This document shows positions 9,701 through 16,708 of a stretch of 33,540 bases of DNA, piece by piece; within the stretch, counting starts at the first letter, position 1; every line of letters begins with the position of its first letter. A program made the translations under genes and the position numbers. The notes beneath the pieces were generated by a model. The model saw nothing but the letters and a program-made list of their open reading frames with translations. It made no database searches and was not told the DNA's origin. The stretch is from a virus: IMG/VR virus record IMGVR_UViG_3300048104_000063, positions 1-33,540 of that record; one strand, given 5' to 3'.

Positions 9701-11225
9701 GATGAATATATTAGAGAAAGGTTTAGCTGCTCCTATGGAGAATTTGTTAAATACTTTTCCTCTTCTTAAAACAATACTTAACCCTTTCCAGAGAACAGGT
9801 AGAAATATAATAAGAGAAGGTTTAAGCAGTACCTCCGCACTTGCCGATGTACCGGGACTAAAAAAGTACGCTGATAAATTGTGGGCAAAGACATCACAAG
9901 ATTTAAAAAGCAATGATCCCATAATAGCAGCACGTGCAAAAGGAAAGCAGATCATAGGTGCAGGTATTATAGCGACTGCTTGGGGTATGGCTGAAGCTGG
10001 GTTGTATGTAGGCATGACCGCTCAGAATTGGAAGAAAAGAGAGAATATGCAGATAGGTACAGGTCTTGGAGATTATGAGCTAAGACTTCCTGATGGTGAA
10101 GGCGGGATTGTAGGGCAAGAGATAACCGTCTTAGAACCTTTTGCTACAATAATGAATATAGTGGCTGATTGTCATACACTTAGTAAAGGTTCTATGGCTC
10201 AGAAGAAAGAAGCTATGAGTGCTTTAAATATTCTAGGTTTGGTAGTAGCTAATAATATAGGTAATAAATCTTATTTTAAAAATCTAGGAGACGCTATAGA
10301 ACTCATTACTCTTACCAGTGAATCTGAAGAAGCTATAGATGCTAAACGCATGAGACTTGTAAAAGGTATGTTTAGCTCTGTTGTACCTTCGGCTATGAAT
10401 GCAATGTCGATGGCTACTGACGAGTGGAGAAGGAGAAGCGATGATGTTTTAGGAATGCTTGGAAAGCGTATAGGAGGTATAGCTAGAGAAGTCCCTCCAT
10501 ACAGAGACTTGTTCGGTGACCCTCAACCTTTACACACGACAGATAAACTACAAGCTTTAAGTCTTATCAATCCTTTTAAAGTTAATAAACAACTAATGGA
10601 TATAGAAGATTATGTTGTTACAGATGAAGATGGTTTTAGAAGCTTTAATAAAGAAAAACTTAAAAGCATCAAACTAAACGATGAAGAAGCTGTTAGGAAT
10701 GCTGCTTGGGCTGTGGTTTTAGAACTAGATGGAGAATATCATTTTAACGGGGGTACTACCTTGAAGGATGGAGTGGATTTACAGGAGATAGTTCACGATG
10801 AAACAAGAGTAGACGCTTTTGAAAGATGGCAGAAAATATATCAAACTCAGAAAATAGATGGCTTAAATGTCAAGCAAGCTGTTGTAGCTTTAGCTAAAGG
10901 TTTGACGACTCCATCCAAACTAGACCCTAATAAAGCACCAGAAGGTTTTAAGCAGAAAGATATACGACTACAAAAGATTAATCAACTTCTAGGAACTTAC
11001 AGGAAAGTAGCATATCAAAAACTTAAAAGTGAATATAAAGTGCTACAAGATCAAGAAGTTGAGAGTAAAATTAGAAATGCTCTTCTCTACACTTCACCTA
11101 ATGACGAACAGGTAAAACGATTAACTTCTGAAATGCCTGTCGAGAAATACAAAAAGGAACAACCAGATACAAGACTTAAGGAATTGTTAGGGAAGACTCC
11201 ATATAAACCCGTTACTTTAGACTAA
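6783..11225 (+). CDS. Large internal virion / ejection protein (T7 gp16-like)
   Basis: At 1480 aa this is the largest protein in the window, in the place of T7 gp16 (1318 aa), the core protein that helps pull DNA into the cell. Residues about 300-470 and 600-700 are Lys/Glu-rich coiled coil. The region from about 700 ('VRDVGMDLLYSSMLSSPTT') to 1150 carries the conserved core of phage internal virion proteins, with hydrophobic stretches such as 'IIGAGIIATAWGMAEAGLY' near 1060. I do not find the N-terminal lytic transglycosylase of T7 gp16 (the E-S-x-F / G-L-M-Q type motifs); the first 150 residues are Pro/Glu-rich instead. No Shine-Dalgarno sequence precedes the ATG. Confidence 0.87.
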   Translation: MANDDKILTEEEKQKLTEQVTQPILKEAEERMVQGIRTQKPVEPLTRQEQIEQAPEGQMPKRLRPGAPTSDRIELPTTLPKHGVRALYSDEERILERASQITNLPPESPFTHTIAQRIAKGDPFSTEALEDAKAETMKLVRAGLIPNPNYEGWQGKVVQAYETLAPLTVEIGLPMVQAIATSPLLVSPVPGSRPLYFGALGLNSGVANMWAQQMRIGYGHQDETSYQEAAAATVWGMVPGLKTPRDMSKAATTVIRGFEGAVMAAGENSTHQGLEMLYGKRDQLSAGELALTTAGGATIGGVLGRLESAFVKYDPKEKAAPLLRKAIKDELKGAKKEVARLKKAGQSRGLKGHEDKITKLEQKLDALREPEDKILQRAIDELEEFEQQQVEAVELYAKEFQESEAARVLKESDVPKIKEKEGVSKAEEPVVTEKPKAEVKQQAREALDDFMAGGGTRDVDPETGKIKDTEDEVKARLLTSDVEKQRLINSVQDAIKEDLQNVKGGREGQVEYLAKVQRELDRRLGTDMGEEFALVLKASQLSDNIEVADAINDLSIQMSANGAIMVKGFDDLLKLTREKDFNNPEELNDAMVSMHKLIPQMLGWKKAGSAAGRLLQSRKYTKDQLEMKVERLEAEMEENLVGNLKASKDMTPEQLEAQVKTFGDIEAVKRLLKAVQQADDISEVKDILIKQQQAFQNKSTLSKNFNQGANLYTKVRDVGMDLLYSSMLSSPTTIIKVGLGNAVMSRYTSWQGMVGAKYMSIAPWARRGMTKQQFEEAQKFWTNVAATYGDFNDIALQEARKAFKSGISDLRSHFERIGESALSMERTGMTGALGQSLENLGQFIDVPGKAMAAVDARSRMRVAHAMTKSKAQYDWRTAKMNGEEVPDNFDDYYKGFLNKVFTEDGTRLMTEDQVKRQAILNAEKEGVKAENMASYIDNYIKNNWDKSTSNFVDYVQRNVKEITFTDELGEFAEMNILEKGLAAPMENLLNTFPLLKTILNPFQRTGRNIIREGLSSTSALADVPGLKKYADKLWAKTSQDLKSNDPIIAARAKGKQIIGAGIIATAWGMAEAGLYVGMTAQNWKKRENMQIGTGLGDYELRLPDGEGGIVGQEITVLEPFATIMNIVADCHTLSKGSMAQKKEAMSALNILGLVVANNIGNKSYFKNLGDAIELITLTSESEEAIDAKRMRLVKGMFSSVVPSAMNAMSMATDEWRRRSDDVLGMLGKRIGGIAREVPPYRDLFGDPQPLHTTDKLQALSLINPFKVNKQLMDIEDYVVTDEDGFRSFNKEKLKSIKLNDEEAVRNAAWAVVLELDGEYHFNGGTTLKDGVDLQEIVHDETRVDAFERWQKIYQTQKIDGLNVKQAVVALAKGLTTPSKLDPNKAPEGFKQKDIRLQKINQLLGTYRKVAYQKLKSEYKVLQDQEVESKIRNALLYTSPNDEQVKRLTSEMPVEKYKKEQPDTRLKELLGKTPYKPVTLD

Positions 11226-11265
11226 GTGCTTGAACTCTTCGCCCAATAGACAATAATATAACATC

Positions 11266-12795
11266 ATGGCCACCACTTACGTAGACTACACAGCGACAGC
11301 TTCGCAAACAGACTTTGCTTTTAACTTTGACTATCTGGAAGATGAACACGTAATAGTCGAGATAAACGGATCAGCTACGACTGAGTTCACTATTGTTACT
11401 TCACCTGCTAAGAAAGTAGTATTAAACACCGGAGCTACAGCAGGAGCTGTTGTAAGAGTTCGTCGTAAGAGTCAGCCTGATACTAACCTTGTAGATTTTG
11501 TAAATGGTTCTGTGTTAACGGAATCCGAACTAGACCGTGCTTACCTACACAATCGTTACTTAAACGAGGAGATAGCTGAGTTAAATGACGCTTCGTTACA
11601 GATAGAAGCAGGAGGCACGGACTGGGATGCACGGACTAAGAAGATAAAGAACTTAGCTGATCCTACTCTTACAACCGATGCTACAACTAAAGACTATGTA
11701 GACGGTAAGTTTAACCAAGCAGCTAGTGGTGCGTCTAACCCTCCTCTTAAGTGGGTGTTTACAGGCACAGCAGGAGCAGATACTACTTACACTGTTACAG
11801 GTGCTGAGATCAACGGAGACACTGCTTACGATGTAAGTATTGACGGATCGGTACTTGAACCTACTACAGACTACACGGTAGACCCTAACACTGACACACT
11901 CACGATAAAGACCACTCTTACGGGCGGTGAAGACATTGTCATTATTCAGCGTGGGTTTGGTATACCTATCAGCACAGGAGAGATAGGCAGTGCTCAGATA
12001 AGTGCTGACTCTATTACTACAGCTAAGATAGCAGACTCTGCTGTTACTACTCCTAAGATAGCGGATGCTGCTGTAACTACTGCTAAACTATCTTCAAACT
12101 CTGTTACTGCTAGTAAGATTTCTAACGGTAGCATTGATACCGACAAGATAGCTGACACTGCTGTTACAACGGCTAAGATAGCTGACAACGCTGTTACTAC
12201 TGATAAACTAGCTGATAATATTGGATTTGTACCTACAGGAACAGTGTCTGCTTTTGCAGGTAGTACAGCACCAACTGGTTATTTATTGTGTGACGGTAGT
12301 ACTGTTAGTCGCACAACATACACTAATTTAGCTGCTGTATTAGAAAACCCTTCATCACCGGGAAATTATCTATACGGTAACGGTGACGGTTCGACTACAT
12401 TTAATCTTCCTGACCTTCGTGGACGAGTAATTGCGGGGCAGGATGATATGGGAGGTTCTTCTGCTAACCGATTGACTGGGCAGACGGGTGGAGTTAATGG
12501 GGATACTTTGGGGGGCGAGGGTGGTTCTGAGACGCATACGCTTACGGAAGCTGATACTCCATCACACACACACTACGCAGTAAAGAAAAATACAACTTCC
12601 TTAGATGATTTTATATTAGCTGGAGATGAGGTATTAGCTGCATCAGGCCCAGCAAGTAATATTAATGAGAGGTACGCTCTCACAGAGACCACAGAAGGTG
12701 ATCCTGACACAGCTATAACATCTAGCACAGGCGGTGACCAAGCTCACAACAATGTCCAGCCTACCATCATTTTAAATTACATCATTAAGGCTTGA
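11266..12795 (+). CDS. Tail fibre, T7 gp17-type N-terminus with collar domain
   Basis: A 509-residue attachment fibre. Residues 1-115 are the T7 tail-fibre N-terminal domain that docks on the tail: YVDYTATASQTDFAFNFDYL, then 'VRVRRKSQPDTNLVDF' and 'LTESELDRAYLHNRYL'. 'KIKNLADPTLTTDATTKDYV' (about 125-145) is a common fibre linker. A 10-residue repeat array covers about 247-318. The C-terminal third is a phage tail collar domain: 'PTGYLLCDGSTVSRTTY', 'NLPDLRGRVIAGQDDMGG', 'HTLTEADTPSHTHY' and a terminal 'VQPTIILNYIIKA'. T7 itself has a different C-terminal domain. The fibre lies directly after the gp16-like gene, as in T7. Confidence 0.93.
   Translation: MATTYVDYTATASQTDFAFNFDYLEDEHVIVEINGSATTEFTIVTSPAKKVVLNTGATAGAVVRVRRKSQPDTNLVDFVNGSVLTESELDRAYLHNRYLNEEIAELNDASLQIEAGGTDWDARTKKIKNLADPTLTTDATTKDYVDGKFNQAASGASNPPLKWVFTGTAGADTTYTVTGAEINGDTAYDVSIDGSVLEPTTDYTVDPNTDTLTIKTTLTGGEDIVIIQRGFGIPISTGEIGSAQISADSITTAKIADSAVTTPKIADAAVTTAKLSSNSVTASKISNGSIDTDKIADTAVTTAKIADNAVTTDKLADNIGFVPTGTVSAFAGSTAPTGYLLCDGSTVSRTTYTNLAAVLENPSSPGNYLYGNGDGSTTFNLPDLRGRVIAGQDDMGGSSANRLTGQTGGVNGDTLGGEGGSETHTLTEADTPSHTHYAVKKNTTSLDDFILAGDEVLAASGPASNINERYALTETTEGDPDTAITSSTGGDQAHNNVQPTIILNYIIKA
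12004..12219 (+). repeat. Seven 10-residue (30-nt) repeats in the tail fibre shaft
   Basis: Inside the gp17-like gene the protein reads as consecutive decapeptides of the form D-S-A-V-T-T-A-K-I-A, with variants such as SNSVTASKIS and NGSIDTDKIA. The DNA copies are similar but not identical. Such T-x-K-I repeats are common in trimeric fibre shafts. Confidence 0.8.
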
Positions 12796-12805
12796 TAATA
12801 CACAG

Positions 12806-13057
12806 ATGACTGAATCAATATCACATTTCTTAGACACTGCATTAGCTGTTATCCTTGGTGTTATCGCTTGGATGATAAAGAAGCTGTCTGACCGCTTAGA
12901 GAACGACGAACGACGACTTACTAAGATAGAGGTTGAACTTGCTGCTCAGAACGAACGAGACATAGCTGTAGAGAACCGTATGAGTGGTGTAGAGACAGCT
13001 GTTAAAGAAATGAATACTAAACTAGATAGAATGTTGGAGATGCTTATTAAACGATGA
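12806..13057 (+). CDS. Small membrane-anchored coiled-coil protein, holin candidate
   Basis: An 83-residue protein with one hydrophobic helix at residues about 8-27 ('LDTALAVILGVIAWMIKKL') followed by a charged coiled coil (about 30-80) ending in basic residues. It sits just after the tail fibre, where T7 has its holin gene 17.5. Topology resembles XhlA-like or other small lysis-associated membrane proteins, but the sequence alone does not prove a holin. Its stop overlaps the start of the next gene in an ATGA. No endolysin gene is nearby. Function is inferred from position and topology only. Confidence 0.6.
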   Translation: MTESISHFLDTALAVILGVIAWMIKKLSDRLENDERRLTKIEVELAAQNERDIAVENRMSGVETAVKEMNTKLDRMLEMLIKR

Positions 13058-13185
13058 AACAAGGACTATACGCAAACATTAACAGACGACGCGAGCTAGG
13101 TATCAGCCGTAGCAAGAAGAAGTCTACAATCAGCTCTAAAGCTTACAGTAACATGAAGCGTGGGTTTCCTAAGAAGAAGAAGTAA
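13054..13185 (+). CDS. 43-residue very basic protein, function unknown
   Basis: A short gene starting in an ATGA overlap with the previous one and ending two bases before the next. The product starts MKQGLYANINRRRELG and ends GFPKKKK. About a third of the residues are Lys or Arg. The 'GLYANI' opening is familiar from small proteins in many aquatic phages. Position and charge would suit a virion or nucleic-acid-associated role, but no function is established. Confidence 0.7.
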   Translation: MKQGLYANINRRRELGISRSKKKSTISSKAYSNMKRGFPKKKK

Positions 13186-13187
13186 GG

Positions 13188-13409
13188 ATGGCTAAACGAA
13201 GACCAGCGAAAGGTAAAGCGGTTGTTGTTAAGGTAGGCAAGCGTAACTTATCTGTAGGTCAAGCAGGTAAAAAACCTAGACCGGGGACAAAAGCAGGACA
13301 TTCATACTGTGCTCGATCTTTAGCTATCAAAAAATGCAGCAACCCTCCTTGTGCTAACGACGTGTCTAGGGATCGCTGGGGATGCAAGGGCGACAGGTCA
13401 TACGCTTGA
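13188..13409 (+). CDS. Small basic cysteine-containing protein
   Basis: A 73-residue protein with a Lys/Arg-rich N-terminal half and a C-terminal block with cysteines in the order SYCARS, IKKCSNPPC, RWGCKGD, a possible metal-binding or structural knuckle. Similar small proteins occur next to the 'GLYANI' gene in other aquatic phages as far as I recall. The start is the ATG two bases after the previous stop, with a weak GGA upstream (AAGGATGG). Function unknown. Confidence 0.65.
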   Translation: MAKRRPAKGKAVVVKVGKRNLSVGQAGKKPRPGTKAGHSYCARSLAIKKCSNPPCANDVSRDRWGCKGDRSYA

Positions 13410-13410
13410 T

Positions 13411-13632
13411 ATGCCGTTACGCCCTAGACCAGTCATACACCCGCTTACGTTCCAAAACAGAACGCTGTCTGTAACTGCTGCTGCGGAAGCTAAACAGAAC
13501 CAAGAGAAAGCGACAGCACTTGAACAACAAGTAGAGTCTTTAGAGAGTGATCCATTTTTTGTTACCATTGATGGCGGTGGCCCTGTGTTAGAAGATACTG
13601 ATATATTTGATGGAGGAAGTATAGATGCCTAG
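13411..13632 (+). CDS. Small tail-region protein with C-terminal 'FDGGSIDA'
   Basis: A 73-residue protein starting at the ATG one base after the previous stop; an upstream GTG at 13351 in the same frame overlaps the preceding gene and is less likely. The middle (residues about 22-48, Ala/Gln/Glu-rich) is helical and probably coiled coil. The C-terminus, 'DPFFVTIDGGGPVLEDTD' then 'FDGGSIDA', is a β-type motif often seen in structural proteins near tail fibres of marine phages. It overlaps the next gene by 8 nt. Probably virion-associated; function unknown. Confidence 0.65.
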   Translation: MPLRPRPVIHPLTFQNRTLSVTAAAEAKQNQEKATALEQQVESLESDPFFVTIDGGGPVLEDTDIFDGGSIDA

Positions 13633-13861
13633 TTTTACAAAACGTATACAATTAAGAAGAGGAACAGCGAGTAACTGGTCAGACGAGAACCCTGTGCTGC
13701 TCGAAGGAGAAGTAGCTATTGAGTTGGATAATAACCGTAATCGTATCAAGATAGGTGACGGTGTTACTCCTTGGAATGCTTTGCCTTACTTCCTAGACGC
13801 TCGTGAAGAAGAAGTAGGAGATCACACTGAGTTCCTTGAAGGCTTGACAGGTGATCCGTGA
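13625..13861 (+). CDS. Stand-alone Mtd N-terminal-like domain protein
   Basis: A 78-residue protein consisting almost entirely of one recognisable module: 'RIQLRRGTASNWSDENPVLL', 'GEVAIELDNNRNRIKIGDG' and 'VTPWNALPYF'. This is the N-terminal domain type of the Bordetella phage major tropism determinant and many fibres, which mediates attachment of the adhesin to the tail. Normally it heads a long receptor-binding protein; here it stands alone with a short acidic tail. It overlaps the preceding gene by 8 nt. Probably a fibre adaptor or tip component; no variable C-type lectin domain and no reverse transcriptase accompany it. Confidence 0.78.
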   Translation: MPSFTKRIQLRRGTASNWSDENPVLLEGEVAIELDNNRNRIKIGDGVTPWNALPYFLDAREEEVGDHTEFLEGLTGDP

Positions 13862-13907
13862 TGCTCTAACAAGAGTCGGATTTAACCTTAACAAATGAAA
13901 CAGAACA

Positions 13908-14102
13908 ATGAGTGTATGGTATCAAATGGGACAAAGCGTAAGAAACTTATTAATATCTCTTACTTCAACTAGCCAAGCTATATTGGACACTGAAAGTAAC
14001 ATAACTGCTAGAACTGAAGACACTTTGGGGACGATGGCTTTTGCTACTGATACCTCTAAGCTCTACGTTTTTACTGAGTCAGGGTGGGTTCACGCACAAT
14101 AA
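13908..14102 (+). CDS. Small 'QMGQ ... YVF..W' tail-adaptor-like protein
   Basis: A 64-residue protein with two parts. The N-terminus 'VWYQMGQSVRNLL' resembles the starts of the genes at 14150 and 16709. The C-terminal half, 'GTMAFATDTSKLYVFTESGW', is the short module found in several proteins of this phage. A 46-nt gap before the ATG holds no Shine-Dalgarno sequence. The double similarity suggests a small fibre-associated adaptor. Unlike its neighbour at 14150, the module lacks the Asp-Gly pair before the Trp (it has ESGW). Function inferred from modules only. Confidence 0.65.
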   Translation: MSVWYQMGQSVRNLLISLTSTSQAILDTESNITARTEDTLGTMAFATDTSKLYVFTESGWVHAQ

Positions 14103-14149
14103 GCTTTGACTTAATTTAATCACTAACATAAAACATATTAACAACAACT

Positions 14150-14407
14150 ATGGCAAATATACTTCAACAAATCGGACAGACAGTTAAGTCGAAGTTGGAT
14201 GACAAGGTCGATAAGTCGGATGCAGTTACAGACTTTCTTAAGTCTATACTTGGATTCCCTGAAGACACTGTTGCTCCTTCGGTGGACACTTCTACAAATA
14301 TAGCGGCTAGAACTAGCGACGACACAGGTACAATCATGTACGCTAGTGATACTTATGATATGTATGTGTTTGACGGCACTAACTGGCAAATCTTTAACAA
14401 CAGCTAA
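14150..14407 (+). CDS. Small 'QIGQ ... YVFDG.NW' tail-adaptor-like protein
   Basis: An 85-residue paralogue of the gene at 13908. It starts 'ILQQIGQTVKSKLDDKVDK', has a short helical linker, and ends in the module 'GTIMYASDTYDMYVFDGTNW'. Its 47-nt leader contains TAATCACTAAC, also found before the other QIGQ gene at 16709. The next gene follows after two bases, so it is probably cotranscribed with the LamG-like adhesin. Likely a fibre connector or stub; inference from module sharing. Confidence 0.65.
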   Translation: MANILQQIGQTVKSKLDDKVDKSDAVTDFLKSILGFPEDTVAPSVDTSTNIAARTSDDTGTIMYASDTYDMYVFDGTNWQIFNNS

Positions 14408-14409
14408 GA

Positions 14410-15321
14410 ATGAGTGATATTACATTAATTGACGACAGCGAGCAATCTTCGCTGGTAACTAACGGTCTCGCTAAGAATGGTGAGATGTATTTAAAGAAAG
14501 CAGGAAGCACCGACGCTGGTTCTATTGTTGTATATGACAGTGGAGCTTGGAAGACTTTTGCTAATGAGTATGATGCTGGTTTAAGTAACACATACAGCGT
14601 AGACTTTGACGGTACAAATGATATTGTATCAGGCCCAACTGTAGGAACTACTGTAGGCACTTGTTCAATGTGGTTCTACAATGACGATGTTATTACAACC
14701 GGTTCTACAGGTCAGACACTCCTGAACACCAAAAGTTCATATTTTGGAATTGTTTTAGGAAATCAGACTGGATTGACCAATGAAATAATAGCTATAAAAT
14801 ACCAACAAAGTGGCCAGTGGAGAACCATAGGGTATACCGGATCAGGATTATCGCTTGCAAGTGGTTGGCATCATATCATGACTGCATGGGTAAGTAGCTC
14901 TTCAACCAATCCCGGAAACCCCGGATATGATATATGGTTAGACGGTGTTAAAGTGGGTAACGATACGGCTAATACTGCTCCAACAGCACCCGATGTTTTA
15001 GCCAATAACGGTAACGGTTTTCATTTAGGTGCTCGATTTGGTACAGGCTCTATTTATCGTCCTTTTAACGGTAAGATTGACGAGTTCGCTGTTTGGTCTG
15101 GTAATGTTTCGGGTGATATTGCTAACATCTACAACAGTGGAGCAGGAGCTGTGGATTTAAATAGTTCAGGCGTTGTCGGAACGGCTCCAGAAATTTGGTG
15201 GAGAATGGGCGATAACGACGGAGGAACCGGAACAACCATTACCAACCAAGGATCATTAGGGTCAAGTGCTAACGGAACTCTCGCCAATAGCCCAACCTTC
15301 TCAACCGACGTACCTTCTTAA
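14410..15321 (+). CDS. LamG/concanavalin-like adhesin, copy 1
   Basis: A 303-residue protein. Residues 1-55 carry a variant of the short 'VVYDSGAW' module. From about 58 ('YSVDFDGTNDIV') to the C-terminus there is a LamG/concanavalin-like jelly-roll: 'GWHHIMTAWVSS', 'YDIWLDGVKVGND', 'FNGKIDEFAVW' and the closing 'IWWRMGDNDGGTGTTIT'. These domains usually bind glycans. A second copy lies at 15570 with well-kept edges and a diverged middle. A small partner gene follows after five bases. Probable receptor-binding protein. The alternative is a decoration protein on another virion surface. Confidence 0.8.
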   Translation: MSDITLIDDSEQSSLVTNGLAKNGEMYLKKAGSTDAGSIVVYDSGAWKTFANEYDAGLSNTYSVDFDGTNDIVSGPTVGTTVGTCSMWFYNDDVITTGSTGQTLLNTKSSYFGIVLGNQTGLTNEIIAIKYQQSGQWRTIGYTGSGLSLASGWHHIMTAWVSSSSTNPGNPGYDIWLDGVKVGNDTANTAPTAPDVLANNGNGFHLGARFGTGSIYRPFNGKIDEFAVWSGNVSGDIANIYNSGAGAVDLNSSGVVGTAPEIWWRMGDNDGGTGTTITNQGSLGSSANGTLANSPTFSTDVPS

Positions 15322-15326
15322 TAATT

Positions 15327-15566
15327 ATGAACGACAGACAATATGTTATAATAAACGCTGCTGATGTTTCTACCGTCAACTTTGATGACGTGCTTGAGAC
15401 TTCAGGAGATACACTAAGATACAATGTAGCAGGGGATGAAACCTTTGTTAAATACGAAGGAGCTAAACCTCGTTGCTTATACGGTAAAGACACACTGAGT
15501 TACTCAGCTATGCTTACTGTATTACAAGGAGAAGCTTGGACTGCACCAGAGGAGGAGGAACTATAA
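15327..15566 (+). CDS. Small partner protein of LamG adhesin, copy 1
   Basis: A 79-residue acidic protein directly behind the adhesin at 14410. Key stretches are 'YVIINAADVSTVNFDDVLET', 'SGDTLRYNVAGDETFVKYEG' and 'GEAWTAPEEEEL'. It is clearly homologous to the gene at 16449, which sits behind the second adhesin. I recall similar short proteins in tail regions of marine phages. Repeated pairing with a fibre gene suggests a cognate fibre-assembly factor or capping subunit, by analogy with tail fibre assembly proteins; this is inference. Translation is probably coupled to the adhesin. Confidence 0.72.
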   Translation: MNDRQYVIINAADVSTVNFDDVLETSGDTLRYNVAGDETFVKYEGAKPRCLYGKDTLSYSAMLTVLQGEAWTAPEEEEL

Positions 15567-15569
15567 GAC

Positions 15570-16436
15570 ATGGCTAAACTAGACTTAATTACATCATCCA
15601 CCCGTCCCGCTTCGCCAGCTGCTGGTAAAGCATACTTTGAGACGGACACTAATAAGATTATCGTGTGGGACGGTTCTGCTTGGACAGAGCTTGTTTCGGA
15701 CAATGCACCTGCTTCTTTCTCTAACGACTACAGCGTAGACTTTGACGGCAGTAATGATTATGTAGATGCTGGGTCAAGTCCTTCAGCACTAACCGTAGAA
15801 GGTTTATCTGTATGGTTTAGACCCGATGTTGCTTACGGTAGCGGTCCTAAATCTTTCTTATTAGGATTCGGGGGTTCGGATATAGGTATTGCTTTAGGTG
15901 GAGATTTCTTTGGTCCTGTCGCAGATGAAGTAATCACGGTTGTTAATATTAATCACTTATGGAGTTACGCAGGTAGTGGTTTAAGTATCTCGGCTAATAA
16001 TTGGCATCACTTGGGAATACGCTGGGAATCTTCTAGTAGTTCCACCAACTCAGGTAATGCAGGTTATGACATTTACTTGGACGGTACTAAAGTAGGAAAT
16101 TCTTTTGGCACTTATAGTTCAGGGACAGGTTCAAAAATGGCAACCCAAAGATTTACTGTGGCAGCGAGGAATAGAAACGGAGCTATCGCACAATATTATA
16201 ATGGTAAAGTAGATGGGTTAGGAATATTTACTTCAGCAGTATCTGAGTCTGATTTATTAGCTATGTATAATAGTGGTAATGGTCCTATTGATTTAACTTC
16301 ATATTCTCCTGCTTTGTGGTGGCGAATGGGAGATAATGACGGAGGAACCGGGACTACTATAACAGACCAAGGTAGCGGAGGCAATGACGCCACACTCACT
16401 AACGGCCCTACCTTCTCCTCTGACGTTCCTAGCTAA
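15570..16436 (+). CDS. LamG/concanavalin-like adhesin, copy 2
   Basis: A 288-residue paralogue of the gene at 14410. The N-terminal 45 residues carry a cleaner form of the short module: 'RPASPAAGKAYFETDTN' then 'IIVWDGSAWTELV'. The jelly-roll starts at 'YSVDFDGSNDYVDAG' and includes 'NNWHHLGIRWESS', 'YDIYLDGTKVGN' and 'YNGKVDGLGIF'. It ends with the same 'WWRMGDNDGGTGTTIT' signature and '(S)DVPS' as copy 1. The centre differs, which would suit different ligands. GAGGAGGA lies about 10 nt before the ATG, one of the better ribosome sites here. Probable second receptor-binding protein. Confidence 0.8.
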   Translation: MAKLDLITSSTRPASPAAGKAYFETDTNKIIVWDGSAWTELVSDNAPASFSNDYSVDFDGSNDYVDAGSSPSALTVEGLSVWFRPDVAYGSGPKSFLLGFGGSDIGIALGGDFFGPVADEVITVVNINHLWSYAGSGLSISANNWHHLGIRWESSSSSTNSGNAGYDIYLDGTKVGNSFGTYSSGTGSKMATQRFTVAARNRNGAIAQYYNGKVDGLGIFTSAVSESDLLAMYNSGNGPIDLTSYSPALWWRMGDNDGGTGTTITDQGSGGNDATLTNGPTFSSDVPS

Positions 16437-16448
16437 CCCTTACTAACT

Positions 16449-16682
16449 ATGAGAAACTACGTAATCATTGACGCTTCGGAAGTTCCTTCTGTAGACTTTA
16501 ATAACGTTCTTGAAACCTCAGCATCTACCCTTCGGTATAATGTTGCAGGAGATAAGACATTTGTTAAATATGAAGGAGCTATGCCACCTTTTCTATTAGG
16601 TAAAGACACTTACAGCCACGCTCAAATCCTTGAGGTTTTAGACGGTGAAGAGTGGACTGCTCCTATGGAAGATTTATTATAA
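16449..16682 (+). CDS. Small partner protein of LamG adhesin, copy 2
   Basis: A 77-residue paralogue of the gene at 15327. By eye well over half of the residues match, including 'TLRYNVAGD.TFVKYEGA.P' and 'WTAP'. It follows the second adhesin after 12 nt. The N-terminus 'YVIIDASEVPSVDFNNVLET' is better kept than the region after 'GKD', which may be the part that fits the cognate adhesin. Proposed role: fibre assembly or capping factor, from its repeated pairing; not proven. Confidence 0.72.
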   Translation: MRNYVIIDASEVPSVDFNNVLETSASTLRYNVAGDKTFVKYEGAMPPFLLGKDTYSHAQILEVLDGEEWTAPMEDLL

Positions 16683-16708
16683 TCACTAACTAACTAAATA
16701 CTAATAAT

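Larger units (their letters stand above)
14410..16682 (+). repeat. Tandem duplication of a two-gene adhesin cassette
   Basis: Unit 1 is 14410-15566 and unit 2 is 15570-16682, each LamG-like adhesin plus small partner, period about 1.1 kb. Short DNA identities remain at the domain edges, for example TACAGCGTAGACTTTGACGG in both adhesins and GACGGAGGAACCGG near both 3' ends. Middle parts have diverged strongly. Confidence 0.78.

Noticed and set aside
1997-10015. Antisense ORFs over the nozzle, gp15-like and gp16-like genes
   Set aside because: All lie opposite well-supported genes, are low-complexity Ser/Leu/Phe-rich translations, and have no recognisable motif.
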